Shown: piece by piece, positions 54,425-64,000 of the stretch
Layout of the letters: each line of letters starts with the position of its first letter
Numbering within the stretch: the first letter of the stretch is position 1
Origin: Anniella stebbinsi
Lineage: Eukaryota; Chordata; Lepidosauria; Squamata; Anniellidae
Assembly (NCBI GenBank): GCA_029215795.1
Contig: JARDYH010000002.1
Span: 365,454,973-365,518,972, forward strand
Length of the DNA stretch: 64,000 nucleotides
Direction: 5' to 3'
Notes under the pieces: model-generated
The model's input: the letters and a program-made list of their open reading frames with translations, nothing else
What the model was told of the DNA's origin: nothing
The model's database searches: none
Program-made: the position numbers and the translations under genes

Positions 54425-54610
54425 AACATAAGAAGAGCTCAGATGCTGGATTAGACCCAGGGTCCATCTAGTCCAGCATTATGTTTACACAGTGGCCCAC
54501 CAGCTATTGACCAGGAACCCACAAGCAGGACACAAGTGCAATAGCACCCTCCCACCTATATTCCCCAGCAACTGGTGTACACATAGACTTACTTCTTCAG
54601 ATACTCTGAG
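54425..54610 (+). mobile_element. SINE-like repeat ('GATTAGACCCAGGGTCCATC')
   Basis: 'AAAACATAAGAAGAGCTCAG', 'CATCTAGTCCAGCATTATG', 'ACAAGCAGGACACAAGTGC' and 'CCAGCAACTGGTGTACAC' occur in order. This is a common sauropsid interspersed repeat. A fragment also occurs near 2440. Confidence 0.7.
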
Positions 54611-55068
54611 AATCTAGCCAAAGATGGTGTTGTTGATGACAATAATAATAGTAATAATAATAATAACAACAACAACAACCCAGCTAACTATAGACCCATA
54701 ACATGCCCCCAACACTCTACAGAATTATAACTGCCACACTTACACAAAAAATTGAAGCACATCTCACCTAACACAATATACACACAGAAGAACAAAAAGG
54801 TTGTAAAAAGAACAGCAGAGGATGCAAAGAACAGTTAATAATAGACAGTGTCATCATGAAGCAAACAGAAAAACAGCAAAAAAAACCCCTCCACACTTGC
54901 TACATATACTATAAAAAGGCTTTCGACTTAGGACTACACAATTGGCTGAAAAAAGTACTGGCAATATACAAAATACATCCCTCAATCTAAAACTTTATGA
55001 CAACAATAATGGAGACATGGAGAATGACAATACACCTAACAACATACAAGGATCATATACAGACAGAG

Positions 55069-55425
55069 ACTCCCTCTACAAGAATTCGGTTTGATGCCTG
55101 GTTCTCCGATTATGCGCATCTTCTCGGAAGCGCTTTATGGTAAATGTGACTGTACGCGGGAGGTAATTGAGCGCACAACTGGTGGCCTTACCGGTTGTTT
55201 GAAATGCGCTTTAAAAGTAGTTAATGCAGAAAATCGCTTGTTTACATAGTCAAAATGCGCTTTAACAGCCGCAGCAAAAGAAAACTCGCTATTTAACGCG
55301 CATTCAATAATGCGCATAATCGAATAGATAATGCTCCTCACCTCCCGATTTGGGCTCTGCTCATGTAGAGGTAAAAATTTCAATGAGACTTGAAAGAGCT
55401 TTAAACCTCTCGTGTAGAGGCAGCT
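55069..55425 (-). mobile_element. TIR element 'CTCTACAAG', reversed copy in the R4 LINE
   Basis: Read on the minus strand it runs from 'AGCTGCCTCTACACGAG' to 'CTTGTAGAGGGAGTC', with 'GCGCATTATTGAATGCGCG' and 'GCGCATAATCGGAGAACC'. It interrupts the reverse-transcriptase reading frame of the LINE. Confidence 0.88.
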
Positions 55426-55856
55426 AGAAAAAAAATAGATATCAAACGTGGCATTTTTCAAGGTGATGTGTTAAGCATTCTATGGTTTTTCCTGTGTCTC
55501 AATCCACTATCCAACACCCTTAACAACAACACCTATGGTGTCGACACAAAACACCAAAACATAGCAAAGGACAGAATCAATAATTTCCTGTTCATTGATG
55601 ACATTAAAATCTATGCTTCGACATTGACACAGATAGAAGGCCTCCTGCAAATCACTGAAGAACTGACAACAGACATGAAAATGGAATTCAGGATAGGAAA
55701 ATGCAAGATCCTACAAATAGAAAGAGGAAAATGGAAAGAAGAGAAAACAGCAGAAACACTAAATAAATAAATATTAGTTAACATGGAAGAAAATGAAGCA
55801 TAGACATATTTAGGATTCCATCAAAACACGAAAATCAACCACTCCACAGTAAAAAC

Positions 55857-56844
55857 TAGGGATGTGCACTGGATCGGATCTGATCCACAATCCGAGTCCG
55901 GTCCAGTGGGAAATCGGATAAATTATCCGATTTCTGATCCAACAGCTGGATTGGCCGATCCAGTCCGAACCGATCCGAAAAGGCTCCAAACCGGTTCGGC
56001 GGATCGGCGGGCGCCCGCTGGCGCCCACCGCTGCTACCATTGGCGGGCGCCAGCGGGCGCCCGCCGATGAAAGTGGACAGCGGGGGGGGGGCGGAGGGGA
56101 GGAGGGGGGCGCTTACCTTTGAGGGACATCCGCTCCCATCTGGCGCCAGCGGCTACTACCAGCGGGCTCTGCGGCCTGCTCCAGGGTGGCGCGCCGGGTG
56201 ATGACATCACCCGGCGCACTACTCTAGAGCAGGCCGCAAAGCCCGCTGGCAGTAGCCGCCGGCGCCGGACGGGAGCGAACGTCCTGGAAAGGTGAGGAGG
56301 GGGCGCGCGGAGGGGAGGAGGGGGCGCTTACCTTTTAGGGATGCCTGCTCCTGTCCGGCACCGGCGGCTACTACCAGCGGGCTCCGCGGCCTGCTCCAGG
56401 GTGGCGCGCTACTCTAGAGCAGGCCGCAAAGCCCGCTGGCAGTAGCCGCCAGCGCCAGACGGGAGCAGGCATCCCTAAAAGGTAAGCAGTGGCAGGGGGT
56501 AGGGGGCGCCCGCAGATGGAAGCGGACGGCCCCGGGGGGGGGGGGTAGGGAGCGTGGGGGAGGGGGCTTACCTGCCGGGGCCATCTACAGTGGACGGCCC
56601 CAGGGGGGGAGGGAGTTAGGTCCCCCTCACCCACCCGCCGCCATTTTTTCCTCATAGACTTGCATTGCAATGCAAGTCTATGGGGGGAAAAATGGCGGCC
56701 GATCCAAAAATTTTCAATTTTTGGATCGGGATCGGACTCAATCCAGTCCGGGGGGCCTCCGATTTTGTCCGATCCGATCCGTGACAAAATTGGAGGTCCC
56801 GATCCGGGTCCTGATCCGATCCGGGGGGTCCGTGTACACCCCTA
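55857..56844. mobile_element. hAT-type element in the R4 LINE, TSD GTAAAAAC
   Basis: The exact 8-bp repeat GTAAAAAC lies at 55849-55856 and 56845-56852. It starts TAGGGATGTGCACTGG and ends CCGTGTACACCCCTA. It is a sister of 46272-47579 in reverse order, with palindromic cores at about 56140-56265 and 56360-56455 and flanking GCTTACCTTT and AAAGGTAAG motifs. Sub-terminal GATCGG repeats. Confidence 0.93.
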
Positions 56845-57449
56845 GTAAAAACTCAAATAAGAATACAATATAAAATTCTATCATAAATCCTAAAATCCAA
56901 ACTCAACCCTAAAAACATTTTCAAAGCCATCAACATGCATGCAATACCTATCCTCACATACTCATTCAGAATCATACACTGGTCACACACTGAACTCGAA
57001 GAAATAAACAAACTCAAATCGCACCAAATTCATGAAACACTGCATTCTCCATCCCAATTCATGCACTGAAAGAATAACAATCAGCAGGAAAGAAGGAGGA
57101 AGACATTAACAGAATTCATGCGAAACAGATAAAATCACTCAGAGAATTCTTCCACACTAAAAACACCCCCACTCATAAAGCCATAGTAAAAGCAGATAAA
57201 AACTACACCCCACTCAACCTAGCACTACAAAATGAAGACCAAACACGACCACCTACACTCGCAGAGAAAAAAGAAAAATGGGCACAAAAAGTACTCCATG
57301 GGAAGCACTGCAACATAGTACAGAACCCACAAATAAACATAGAAGAATTGTACAAATGGCTTAGGAAGGGTGAGCTATATCCAGAAACATAATGATTCCA
57401 AATAGCTATACAGGATCAAGTTATAGCAACCAAGAACTACCAAAACTAC

Positions 57450-57885
57450 ATCATAAAAGATAACAGTAAGACATTTTCCCTGGGATGGATGTCAGACTGA
57501 CTGGTCTGTACTTCCAAGGTTCCTCCTTTTTGCCCTTTTTGAAGATATGGACAATGTTAGCCCTCCTGCAATTATCAGGCATTTCACCCATCTTCCATGA
57601 TTTCCCAAAGATAATAGACAGTGGTTCTGAGAGTTCTTCTGCCAGCTCCTTTAATACTCTAGAATACAATTCATCGGACCCTGGAGATTTGAACTCGTTC
57701 GAAGAAATTAGGTGTTCCTTGACCATTTGTTTATCTCAAACTGCAATCCTGCCCCTTCAGCTTGTACTTCACTTTTTCCAGGGGGGGTCATAGACCCGCT
57801 CTTGGGAGAAGACTGAGCCAAAGTAGGAATTGAGCACTTCAGCCTTTTCTTTATCACCAACATCCAGAAAGCAGTCATACTTAAA
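57450..57885 (-). mobile_element. CR1 LINE fragment (RT domain)
   Basis: The minus strand encodes FKSPGSDELYSRVLKELAEE, then PLSIIFGKSWKMGEMPDNC, IFKKGKKEEPWKYRPVSLTS and PGKM. These are the classic RT motifs of CR1 ORF2. 5' and 3' truncated. Confidence 0.88.
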
Positions 57886-57888
57886 ACT

Positions 57889-59164
57889 AGGGCTGTGCAC
57901 GGACTCCCTGATTTGCTTTAGATCCCGATTTGGACCTTCTGAATTCTTCCCAATTCACTTTGGATCAATTTGAACCCAGTCTGCCTCGCCTAGGATCCGA
58001 ATCCGAATCGAGATTCAGATTTTTCATTTTCCCATAGACTTGCATTGGAAAGGCTAAACACCTATAATGTTTTTATTTTTCAAGATAGAAATATGAAAAT
58101 TGGAGACCTTACAGGTGCCATGGAGGTACTCATGTATGCCAAATTTCAGACAGATCTCTTTAGTGGTATTCCTGTAATCCACTGCTATAAATATGATGGT
58201 TCAGGCAAACCACTCAAAGCAAAGTGCTTATAACTTTCACATTTTTCGTGAGACAAACATGTAAGTTGGAGGCCTTACAGATGCCCTGGAGGTGCTCATG
58301 TGTGCCAAGTTTTAGACAGAACTGTGCTACAATCTACTGCTAAAAATATGATTTTTCAAGGAAAAAAAGCAGCGGCTCAAGCAAAGAGCGATTCAAAGGT
58401 GTGTATCAAGCTCCCTTCCCTAATCTCCTAGCCATTGCCACCACCTGTGTTTCCACAGATAGCAACCAAGTCCATGACACCTTCCAAAGTGCAAATGTGG
58501 TTCTTTAGAGGAAGTGTAAATGTGTCCATGATGGTTTGCAACCCTCCATCCAGATTGGTCAGTTCCCCTCCCGCTCACAGTACCTCGGTCTTCTATTCAG
58601 CTTTTTCACTCTCATCCACCCCAAAACAGCCTCTTTGACTAGTACAAGTACCGGATTGTCTTTCTCCACTTGCCGGGTGCTCAATGTGACCACCAGCTCA
58701 TGCCTTTGTGACTATGTTCCTATGAATGAAGGATATGGCCTTCTTGGCAGAGGCTTCATGAATGAGGAATTCCATTCCAATTGAGATGCACTGACTTTGC
58801 AGACCTATTTGTTTCAAACCGCAGCAAAGATATTATGGTGATGCTATTTAAATTGATGCTAAAATACTAGGTGTGTGTGCTCTGCCCCAAAAATCTGAAA
58901 CTTTGCTGAAGCTCCAAGTTTTCAGAGCAGAGAGGGGATGGTTTCAAAACTGTTGAATACCAGCGGAGCTGAGATGTGCCTCATTGGAGCTCCATTCCAT
59001 TTTCGGATAACCGCTTCATTATAGTCTATGGGAATTAACAAAAATGCTTACATCTCTGTCATTTTTAAAAATAGAGAGATGAAACTTGGCATTGTGATAG
59101 CTCTTAAGTAGGGATTTAGCCATGCCAAGTTTTTAGCAGATCCATTCATCCCTTGATTTTTAGG
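57889..59164. mobile_element. hAT-type element, right end missing
   Basis: It starts TAGGGCTGTGCACGGACTC with sub-terminal 'GGATCCGAATCCGAATCGAG'. It holds monomers like those in the large foldback ('CACCTATAATGTTTTTATTT', then 'GAAAATTGGAGACC' and 'CCAAATTTCAGACAGA'; again near 58235 and 59041). No right TIR is found before the L2-like LINE begins. Confidence 0.6.
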
Positions 59165-59523
59165 AATCCGATCCAGGCCCGATTCAAAGTGCTGGTATTA
59201 ACATTCAAAGCCCTAAATGGTTTGGGGCCAGGTTATCTGAAGGAACGCCTCCCCCCTTATGTACCTGCCTGGACCCTAAGATCATCCTCGGGGTCCTTTT
59301 CTGTGCGCCCCTGCCAAAGGCAGTGAGACAGGTGGCTATTTGGAGGAGAGCTTTCTCTGCTGTGGCAACCCGGCTGTGGAATCAGCTCCCTAGTGAGGTT
59401 CGCCAGGTGAAGACCTTTTTATTTTCACATTGTTTTAACAGTTCTTCAGTTTATTTTTAATCTTGCTGTTTAAATTTGTATTTTAAATTCCTATCAGTTT
59501 CCACATGGCTGCTTGGTTTTTAT
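59165..59523 (+). mobile_element. L2-like LINE 3' end, left part
   Basis: 'AAAGCCCTAAATGGTTTGGG', 'TCCTCGGGGTCCTTTTCTG' and 'TGGAATCAGCTCCCTAGTG' are relics of the RT C-terminus. The element resumes after the foldback at 63185-63335. Confidence 0.88.
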
Positions 59524-62500
59524 TAGGGATGTGCACTGACCCCCCGGATCGGATCGGATAGCGGATCGGAATCGGACCTGGGGGGTCGGATCGGATCGGA
59601 TCGGATCGGAGGCTGGTCGGATCGGATCGGACCAGATGTCCGATCCGGATCGGACGCCATTTTGAATGCTTTTTCCCATAGCCAAGTATTGTTTTACAAA
59701 AACGCCTATAACTTTTTCATTTTTAAAGATAGAAGGATGAAACTTGGGGACATTGTAGACTGGTTAGGGATAGTTATCTGTGAGAAATTTCAGAAAGATT
59801 GGTGCATGCGTTTTGTGGCAATTAATTTTTTAATAAATACCCAGGAATGCTTATAACTTTGTCATTTTTAAAGTTACAAACATGAAACTTTGCCACATTG
59901 TAGGAGGTACCTTGGGACCTATGTGTGTGAAATTTCAGAAACATAGGTGCTTGCCTTGTGTGGCAATTAATTTTAGAAAAATGGGTAGTAGTGGGGTAAA
60001 TACAGTTACGCCTCCCATTTTTTTATTTTTTAAGATACAAACAGGAAACTTGGGCACATTACAGATACCACTTTCCTTGATATGTGAGTGAAATTTCAGA
60101 AACATTGGAGCTTGCCTTGTGTGGCAATTAAGTTTTGAAACAATGAGGAAAGAAACACCTATAACTTTGTCATTTTTAAAGTTACACACATGAAACTTTG
60201 CCACATTGTAGGTGGTACCTTGGGACCTATGTGTGTGAAATTTCAGAAACATAGGTGCTTGCCTTGTGTGCCAATTAATTTTAGAAAAATGGGTAGTAGT
60301 GGGGTAAATACAGTTACGCCTCCCATTTTTTTAGTTTTGAAGATACAAACAGGAAACTTGGGCACATTACAGGGAACACTTCACTTGATATGTGTGTAAA
60401 ATTTCAGAAACATTGGTGCTTGCCTGGTGTGGCAATTAATTTTTGAAACAATGAGGGATTCATTGGACAGCACTTGCCCATAGGGATTCATTGGACAGTA
60501 CTTTCCCATAGGGAATCATTGCATTGCACTTTCCCATAGGGAATCATTGCATTGCACTTTCCCATAGGGAATCATTGCATTGCACTTTCCCACTGAGAAA
60601 TACAGTTATGCCTCCCACATTTTTATTTTTGAAGATACAAACAGGAAACTTGGGCACATTGTAGACTGGTTAGGGATAGTTATCTGTGAGAAATTTCAGA
60701 AAGATTGGTGCATGCGTTTTGTGGCAATTAATTTTTTAATAAATACCCAGGAATGCCTATAACTTTGTCATTTTTAAAGTTACACACATGAAACTTTGCC
60801 ACATTGTAGGTGGTACCTTGGGACCTATGTGTGTGAAATTTCAAAAACGTAGGTGCTTGCCTTGTATGGCAATTAATTTTAGAAAAATGGGTAGTAGTGG
60901 GGTAAATACAGTTACGCCTCCCATTTTTTTATTTTTTAAGATACAAACAGGAAACATGGGCACATTACAGAGAACACTTCACTTGATAGGTGTGTAAAAT
61001 TTCCGAAAGCTGGGTCCAGGCATGTGGTGGCAATTAATTTTTGAAACAATGAGGAAAGAAACGCCTATAACTTTTTTATTTTAAAAGTTAGAAGTCTGAA
61101 CATTGCTCACTTTGTAGATGGGTTAGGGGTAGATATGTGTCAGAAATTTCAGAATGATAGGTCCAGGCATTTGATGGCTATGGAATTTTTAGATTAAATG
61201 TTTCAAAAAATGTTCCACAGAGGCCAGGTCTTCCTTTCCTCCCCCTCCCGCTTCCCGCGAAGAAAAGGAAACACTGTCTCGTCTCGATCCCTTTGATCCT
61301 TGCTAGTATCCATTACAGGGCTCGTGTCTGCTTTCCTACTTTCACTTTTTACTCAAGCAGACACGAGCCCTGTAATGGATACTAGCAAGGATCAAAGGGA
61401 TCGAGACGAGACAGTGTTTCCTTTTCTTCGCGGGAAGCGGGAGGGGGAGGAAAGGAAGACCTGGCCTCTGTGGAACATTTTTTGAAACATTTAATCTAAA
61501 AATTCCATAGCCATCAAATGCCTGGACCTATCATTCTGAAATTTCTGACACATATCTACCCCTAACCCATCTACAAAGTGAGCAATGTTCAGACTTCTAA
61601 CTTTTAAAATAAAAAAGTTATAGGCGTTTCTTTCCTCATTGTTTCAAAAATTAATTGCCACCACATGCCTGGACCCAGCTTTCGGAAATTTTACACACCT
61701 ATCAAGTGAAGTGTTCCCTGTAATGTGCCCATGTTTCCTGTTTGTATCTTAAAAAATAAAAAAATGGGAGGCGTAACTGTATTTACCCCACTACTACCCA
61801 TTTTTCTAAAATTAATTGCCATACAAGGCAAGCACCTACGTTTTTGAAATTTCACACACATAGGTCCCAAGGTACCACCTACAATGTGGCAAAGTTTCAT
61901 GTGTGTAACTTTAAAAATGACAAAGTTATAGGCATTCCTGGGTATTTATTAAAAAATTAATTGCCACAAAACGCATGCACCAATCTTTCTGAAATTTCTC
62001 ACAGATAACTATCCCTAACCAGTCTACAATGTGCCCAAGTTTCCTGTTTGTATCTTCAAAAATAAAAATGTGGGAGGCATAACTGTATTTCTCAGTGGGA
62101 AAGTGCAATGCAATGATTCCCTATGGGAAAGTGCAATGCAATGATTCCCTATGGGAAAGTGCAATGCAATGATTCCCTATGGGAAAGTACTGTCCAATGA
62201 ATCCCTATGGGCAAGTGCTGTCCAATGAATCCCTCATTGTTTCAAAAATTAATTGCCACACCAGGCAAGCACCAATGTTTCTGAAATTTTACACACATAT
62301 CAAGTGAAGTGTTCCCTGTAATGTGCCCAAGTTTCCTGTTTGTATCTTCAAAACTAAAAAAATGGGAGGCGTAACTGTATTTACCCCACTACTACCCATT
62401 TTTCTAAAATTAATTGGCACACAAGGCAAGCACCTATGTTTCTGAAATTTCACACACATAGGTCCCAAGGTACCACCTACAATGTGGCAAAGTTTCATGT

Positions 62501-63176
62501 GTGTAACTTTAAAAATGACAAAGTTATAGGTGTTTCTTTCCTCATTGTTTCAAAACTTAATTGCCACACAAGGCAAGCTCCAATGTTTCTGAAATTTCAC
62601 TCACATATCAAGGAAAGTGGTATCTGTAATGTGCCCAAGTTTCCTGTTTGTATCTTAAAAAATAAAAAAATGGGAGGCGTAACTGTATTTACCCCACTAC
62701 TACCCATTTTTCTAAAATTAATTGCCACACAAGGCAAGCACCTATGTTTCTGAAATTTCACACACATAGGTCCCAAGGTACCTCCTACAATGTGGCAAAG
62801 TTTCATGTTTGTAACTTTAAAAATGACAAAGTTATAAGCATTCCTGGGTATTTATTAAAAAATTAATTGCCACAAAACGCATGCACCAATCTTTCTGAAA
62901 TTTCTCACAGATAACTATCCCTAACCAGTCTACAATGTCCCCAAGTTTCATCCTTCTATCTTTAAAAATGAAAAAGTTATAGGCGTTTTTGTAAAACAAT
63001 ACTTGGCTATGGGAAAAAGCATTCAAAATGGCGTCCGATCCGGATCGGACCTCATCGGATCGGATCGGATCGGATCGGAGGTTGGCCGGATCGGATCGGA
63101 TCGGATCGGATTTTCCCGATTTTGGGTCGGATCGGATTCGGATCTTGGATCGGATCCGATCCGATGCACACCCCTA
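59524..63176. mobile_element. Giant hAT-type foldback element, TSD GTTTTTAT
   Basis: The exact 8-bp repeat GTTTTTAT flanks it (59516-59523 and 63177-63184). The ends are TAGGGATGTGCACTGACC and GATGCACACCCCTA. Bases 59638-61333 and 61355-63050 are inverted copies of equal length (1696 bases); position x pairs with 122688 minus x. Sampled positions match with rare substitutions. The loop is 21 bases (61334-61354). The arms hold monomers of about 150 bases and no transposase. Confidence 0.96.
60470..60597 (+). repeat. 28-bp tandem repeat in left foldback arm
   Basis: 'CTTTCCCATAGGGAATCATT' and 'GCATTGCA' recur about four to five times. The mirrored array in the right arm is at about 62091-62218. 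Confidence 0.9.
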
Positions 63177-63184
63177 GTTTTTAT

Positions 63185-63335
63185 CCTGGTTGTGCTTTTA
63201 TACTATATTTGAAATTATGTTTTTATACTGTCATTGTTTTATATTTTGAATAGTTTTTATGGTTTTAATTTTTGTAAACTGCCGAGAGAGCTTCAGCTAT
63301 TGGGCAGTATAGAAATGCAGTAAAATAATAATAAT
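63185..63335 (+). mobile_element. L2-like LINE 3' end, right part
   Basis: 'AAACTGCCGAGAGAGCTTCA', 'GCTATTGGGCAGTATAGAAA' and an (AAT)n tail. It continues the LINE at 59165-59523 with one GTTTTTAT copy removed. Confidence 0.88.
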
Positions 63336-63394
63336 AATAACAACCAGTTAAAACGTATTCATTCAATCAAGCTCTCAGCATTTCATTCATTTCA

Positions 63395-64000
63395 GCTTCC
63401 ATCACACCAGTGATTTAGTGCACTCTTGCCATGCCTAGTGTGTGGATTTGCAGCATGGTACTCACATGAAGCCGTGCCTGTCCTGCTGACACCCGCCTCT
63501 TCCCCAGCCTGTCCTAGAACGCTAAAAGTCTGGATTATTTTCCCTAAGCATGTTTAATGCACCCTAAGCCTCCATGTAGTTTTAAAGGAACTGGGGGCTT
63601 GGATGGATTGCATCAGGTCCTGGCAGGGAAAAGAGATCTCTCACAGTAGCCAGCTCCAAGCCTCAATATAAAACCCAAACCTTGCATCCCAGGCTCAAAA
63701 GCCTTTTTTAAAATCATACAATGCCCGAATCTCTGCAGAGCCAGGATTGTACCCTCGATGCCCCCAAAGAGCCAGACTAAAGGGTCATTCCATTTTTGCC
63801 TGGCAGAAAGGAGGGCTGGTTGAAGTACTCATCTGACAGGACCTGACCGGAGGGAGAAAGAGAAAGGGAGAGGGGTGGAGTGGAGTGGAGTGGAGTAGAG
63901 TAGAGTGGAAGAGCAAAGGAGCGAAAGAGCTGCTATTCAGGTGAAAGGGATCATAAGATTGATGCACGTTTGAGTCAGAGTTAAAAAAAATGTGGAGGCA
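63395..64000. mobile_element. TIR element ('CTTCCATCACACC'), runs off the window
   Basis: It begins GCTTCCATCACACCAGTG and matches 25054-25710 over much of its length ('CATGCCTAGTG', 'CGTGCCTGTCCTGC', 'GGTGAAAGGGATCA'). A (GGAGT)n-like tract lies at about 63876-63909. The right end is outside the window. Confidence 0.65.

Larger units (their letters stand above)
54646..57440 (+). mobile_element. R4/Dong-type LINE, broken by two insertions
   Basis: Decayed ORF order: NPANYRPITCP; 'CHIYYKKAFDLGLHNWLKK'-like relic (near 54900); RGIFQGDVLS then LCLNPLSNTLN; FLFIDDIKIYAS (RT catalytic box with FIDD); EFRIGKCKIL; and, after the second insertion, KADKNYTPLNLAL, WAQKVLHGKHCN and YKWLRKGELYPET, the typical C-terminal part of the R4 clade. 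A DNA element at 55069-55425 splits the RT and a hAT element at 55857-56844 splits the region after it. Confidence 0.85.

Noticed and set aside
60470..60597. Short regular repeats that look CRISPR-like
   Set aside because: There are no unique spacers; it is a direct 28-bp tandem repeat in a vertebrate transposon, mirrored in the other arm.
59882..62806. Repeated ORFs of 60-105 codons in the foldback arms
   Set aside because: They recur because the monomers are tandem and inverted copies. No known domain, and the frame is broken between monomers.

Overview
The window looks like nuclear DNA of a vertebrate, most likely a squamate reptile (probably a lizard). The reasons are one spliced, conserved vertebrate gene in a repeat-dense setting, remnants of CR1, L2-like and R4/Dong LINEs together, tRNA-derived SINEs, and many hAT-type non-autonomous DNA transposons with 8-bp target-site duplications (TSDs). 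There are no operons, tRNA genes, rRNA genes or CRISPR arrays. The species call is an inference; no database was consulted.

The only host gene I can support is GMNC (GEMC1, geminin coiled-coil domain-containing protein 1), on the minus strand from the start codon at 43093 to the stop at 32215. Five exons can be placed with correct splice sites and matching phases: 43093-43091 (only the ATG), 41953-41749, 36425-36340, 33730-33614 and 32832-32215. The predicted protein has 342 residues. A CpG island at about 41.44-43.3 kb covers exons 1 and 2 and the likely promoter, and a candidate poly(A) signal lies 101 bases past the stop. All introns are filled with repeats.

Region by region. 0-13 kb: a GC-rich repeat cut by the window edge, CR1, a TIR element carrying a captured GC-rich segment, L2-like LINE ends, and hAT elements at 5183-5618, 6743-7741, 6212-6531 and 11831-12127. 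13-26 kb: CR1, a 2.3-kb hAT composite holding an internal tandem duplication (15326-17613), an L2-like LINE split by a MITE, SINEs and palindromes. 26-32 kb: an LTR-like insert and mostly unclassified sequence. 32-43.3 kb: GMNC. 44-51.8 kb: clustered TIR elements, a nested hAT, a Helitron-like element containing CR1 and a TIR element, and further hAT elements. 52.9-57.4 kb: an L2-like LINE, then an R4/Dong LINE broken by two DNA transposons. 57.4-63.3 kb: CR1, a truncated hAT, and an L2-like LINE split by a 3.65-kb foldback element with arms of about 1.70 kb. 63.4-64 kb: the start of another TIR element.

The most unusual structures are: the giant foldback at 59524-63176; a GC-rich palindromic core, often centred on a TGACGTCA-like motif and bracketed by outward-facing GGTAAG motifs, shared by otherwise different hAT elements; a Pack-MITE-like captured GC-rich segment present in two TIR elements; and a tandem duplication made at a 5-bp microhomology inside one hAT composite. 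These readings come from inspecting the sequence by eye, so boundaries of old repeats are approximate.
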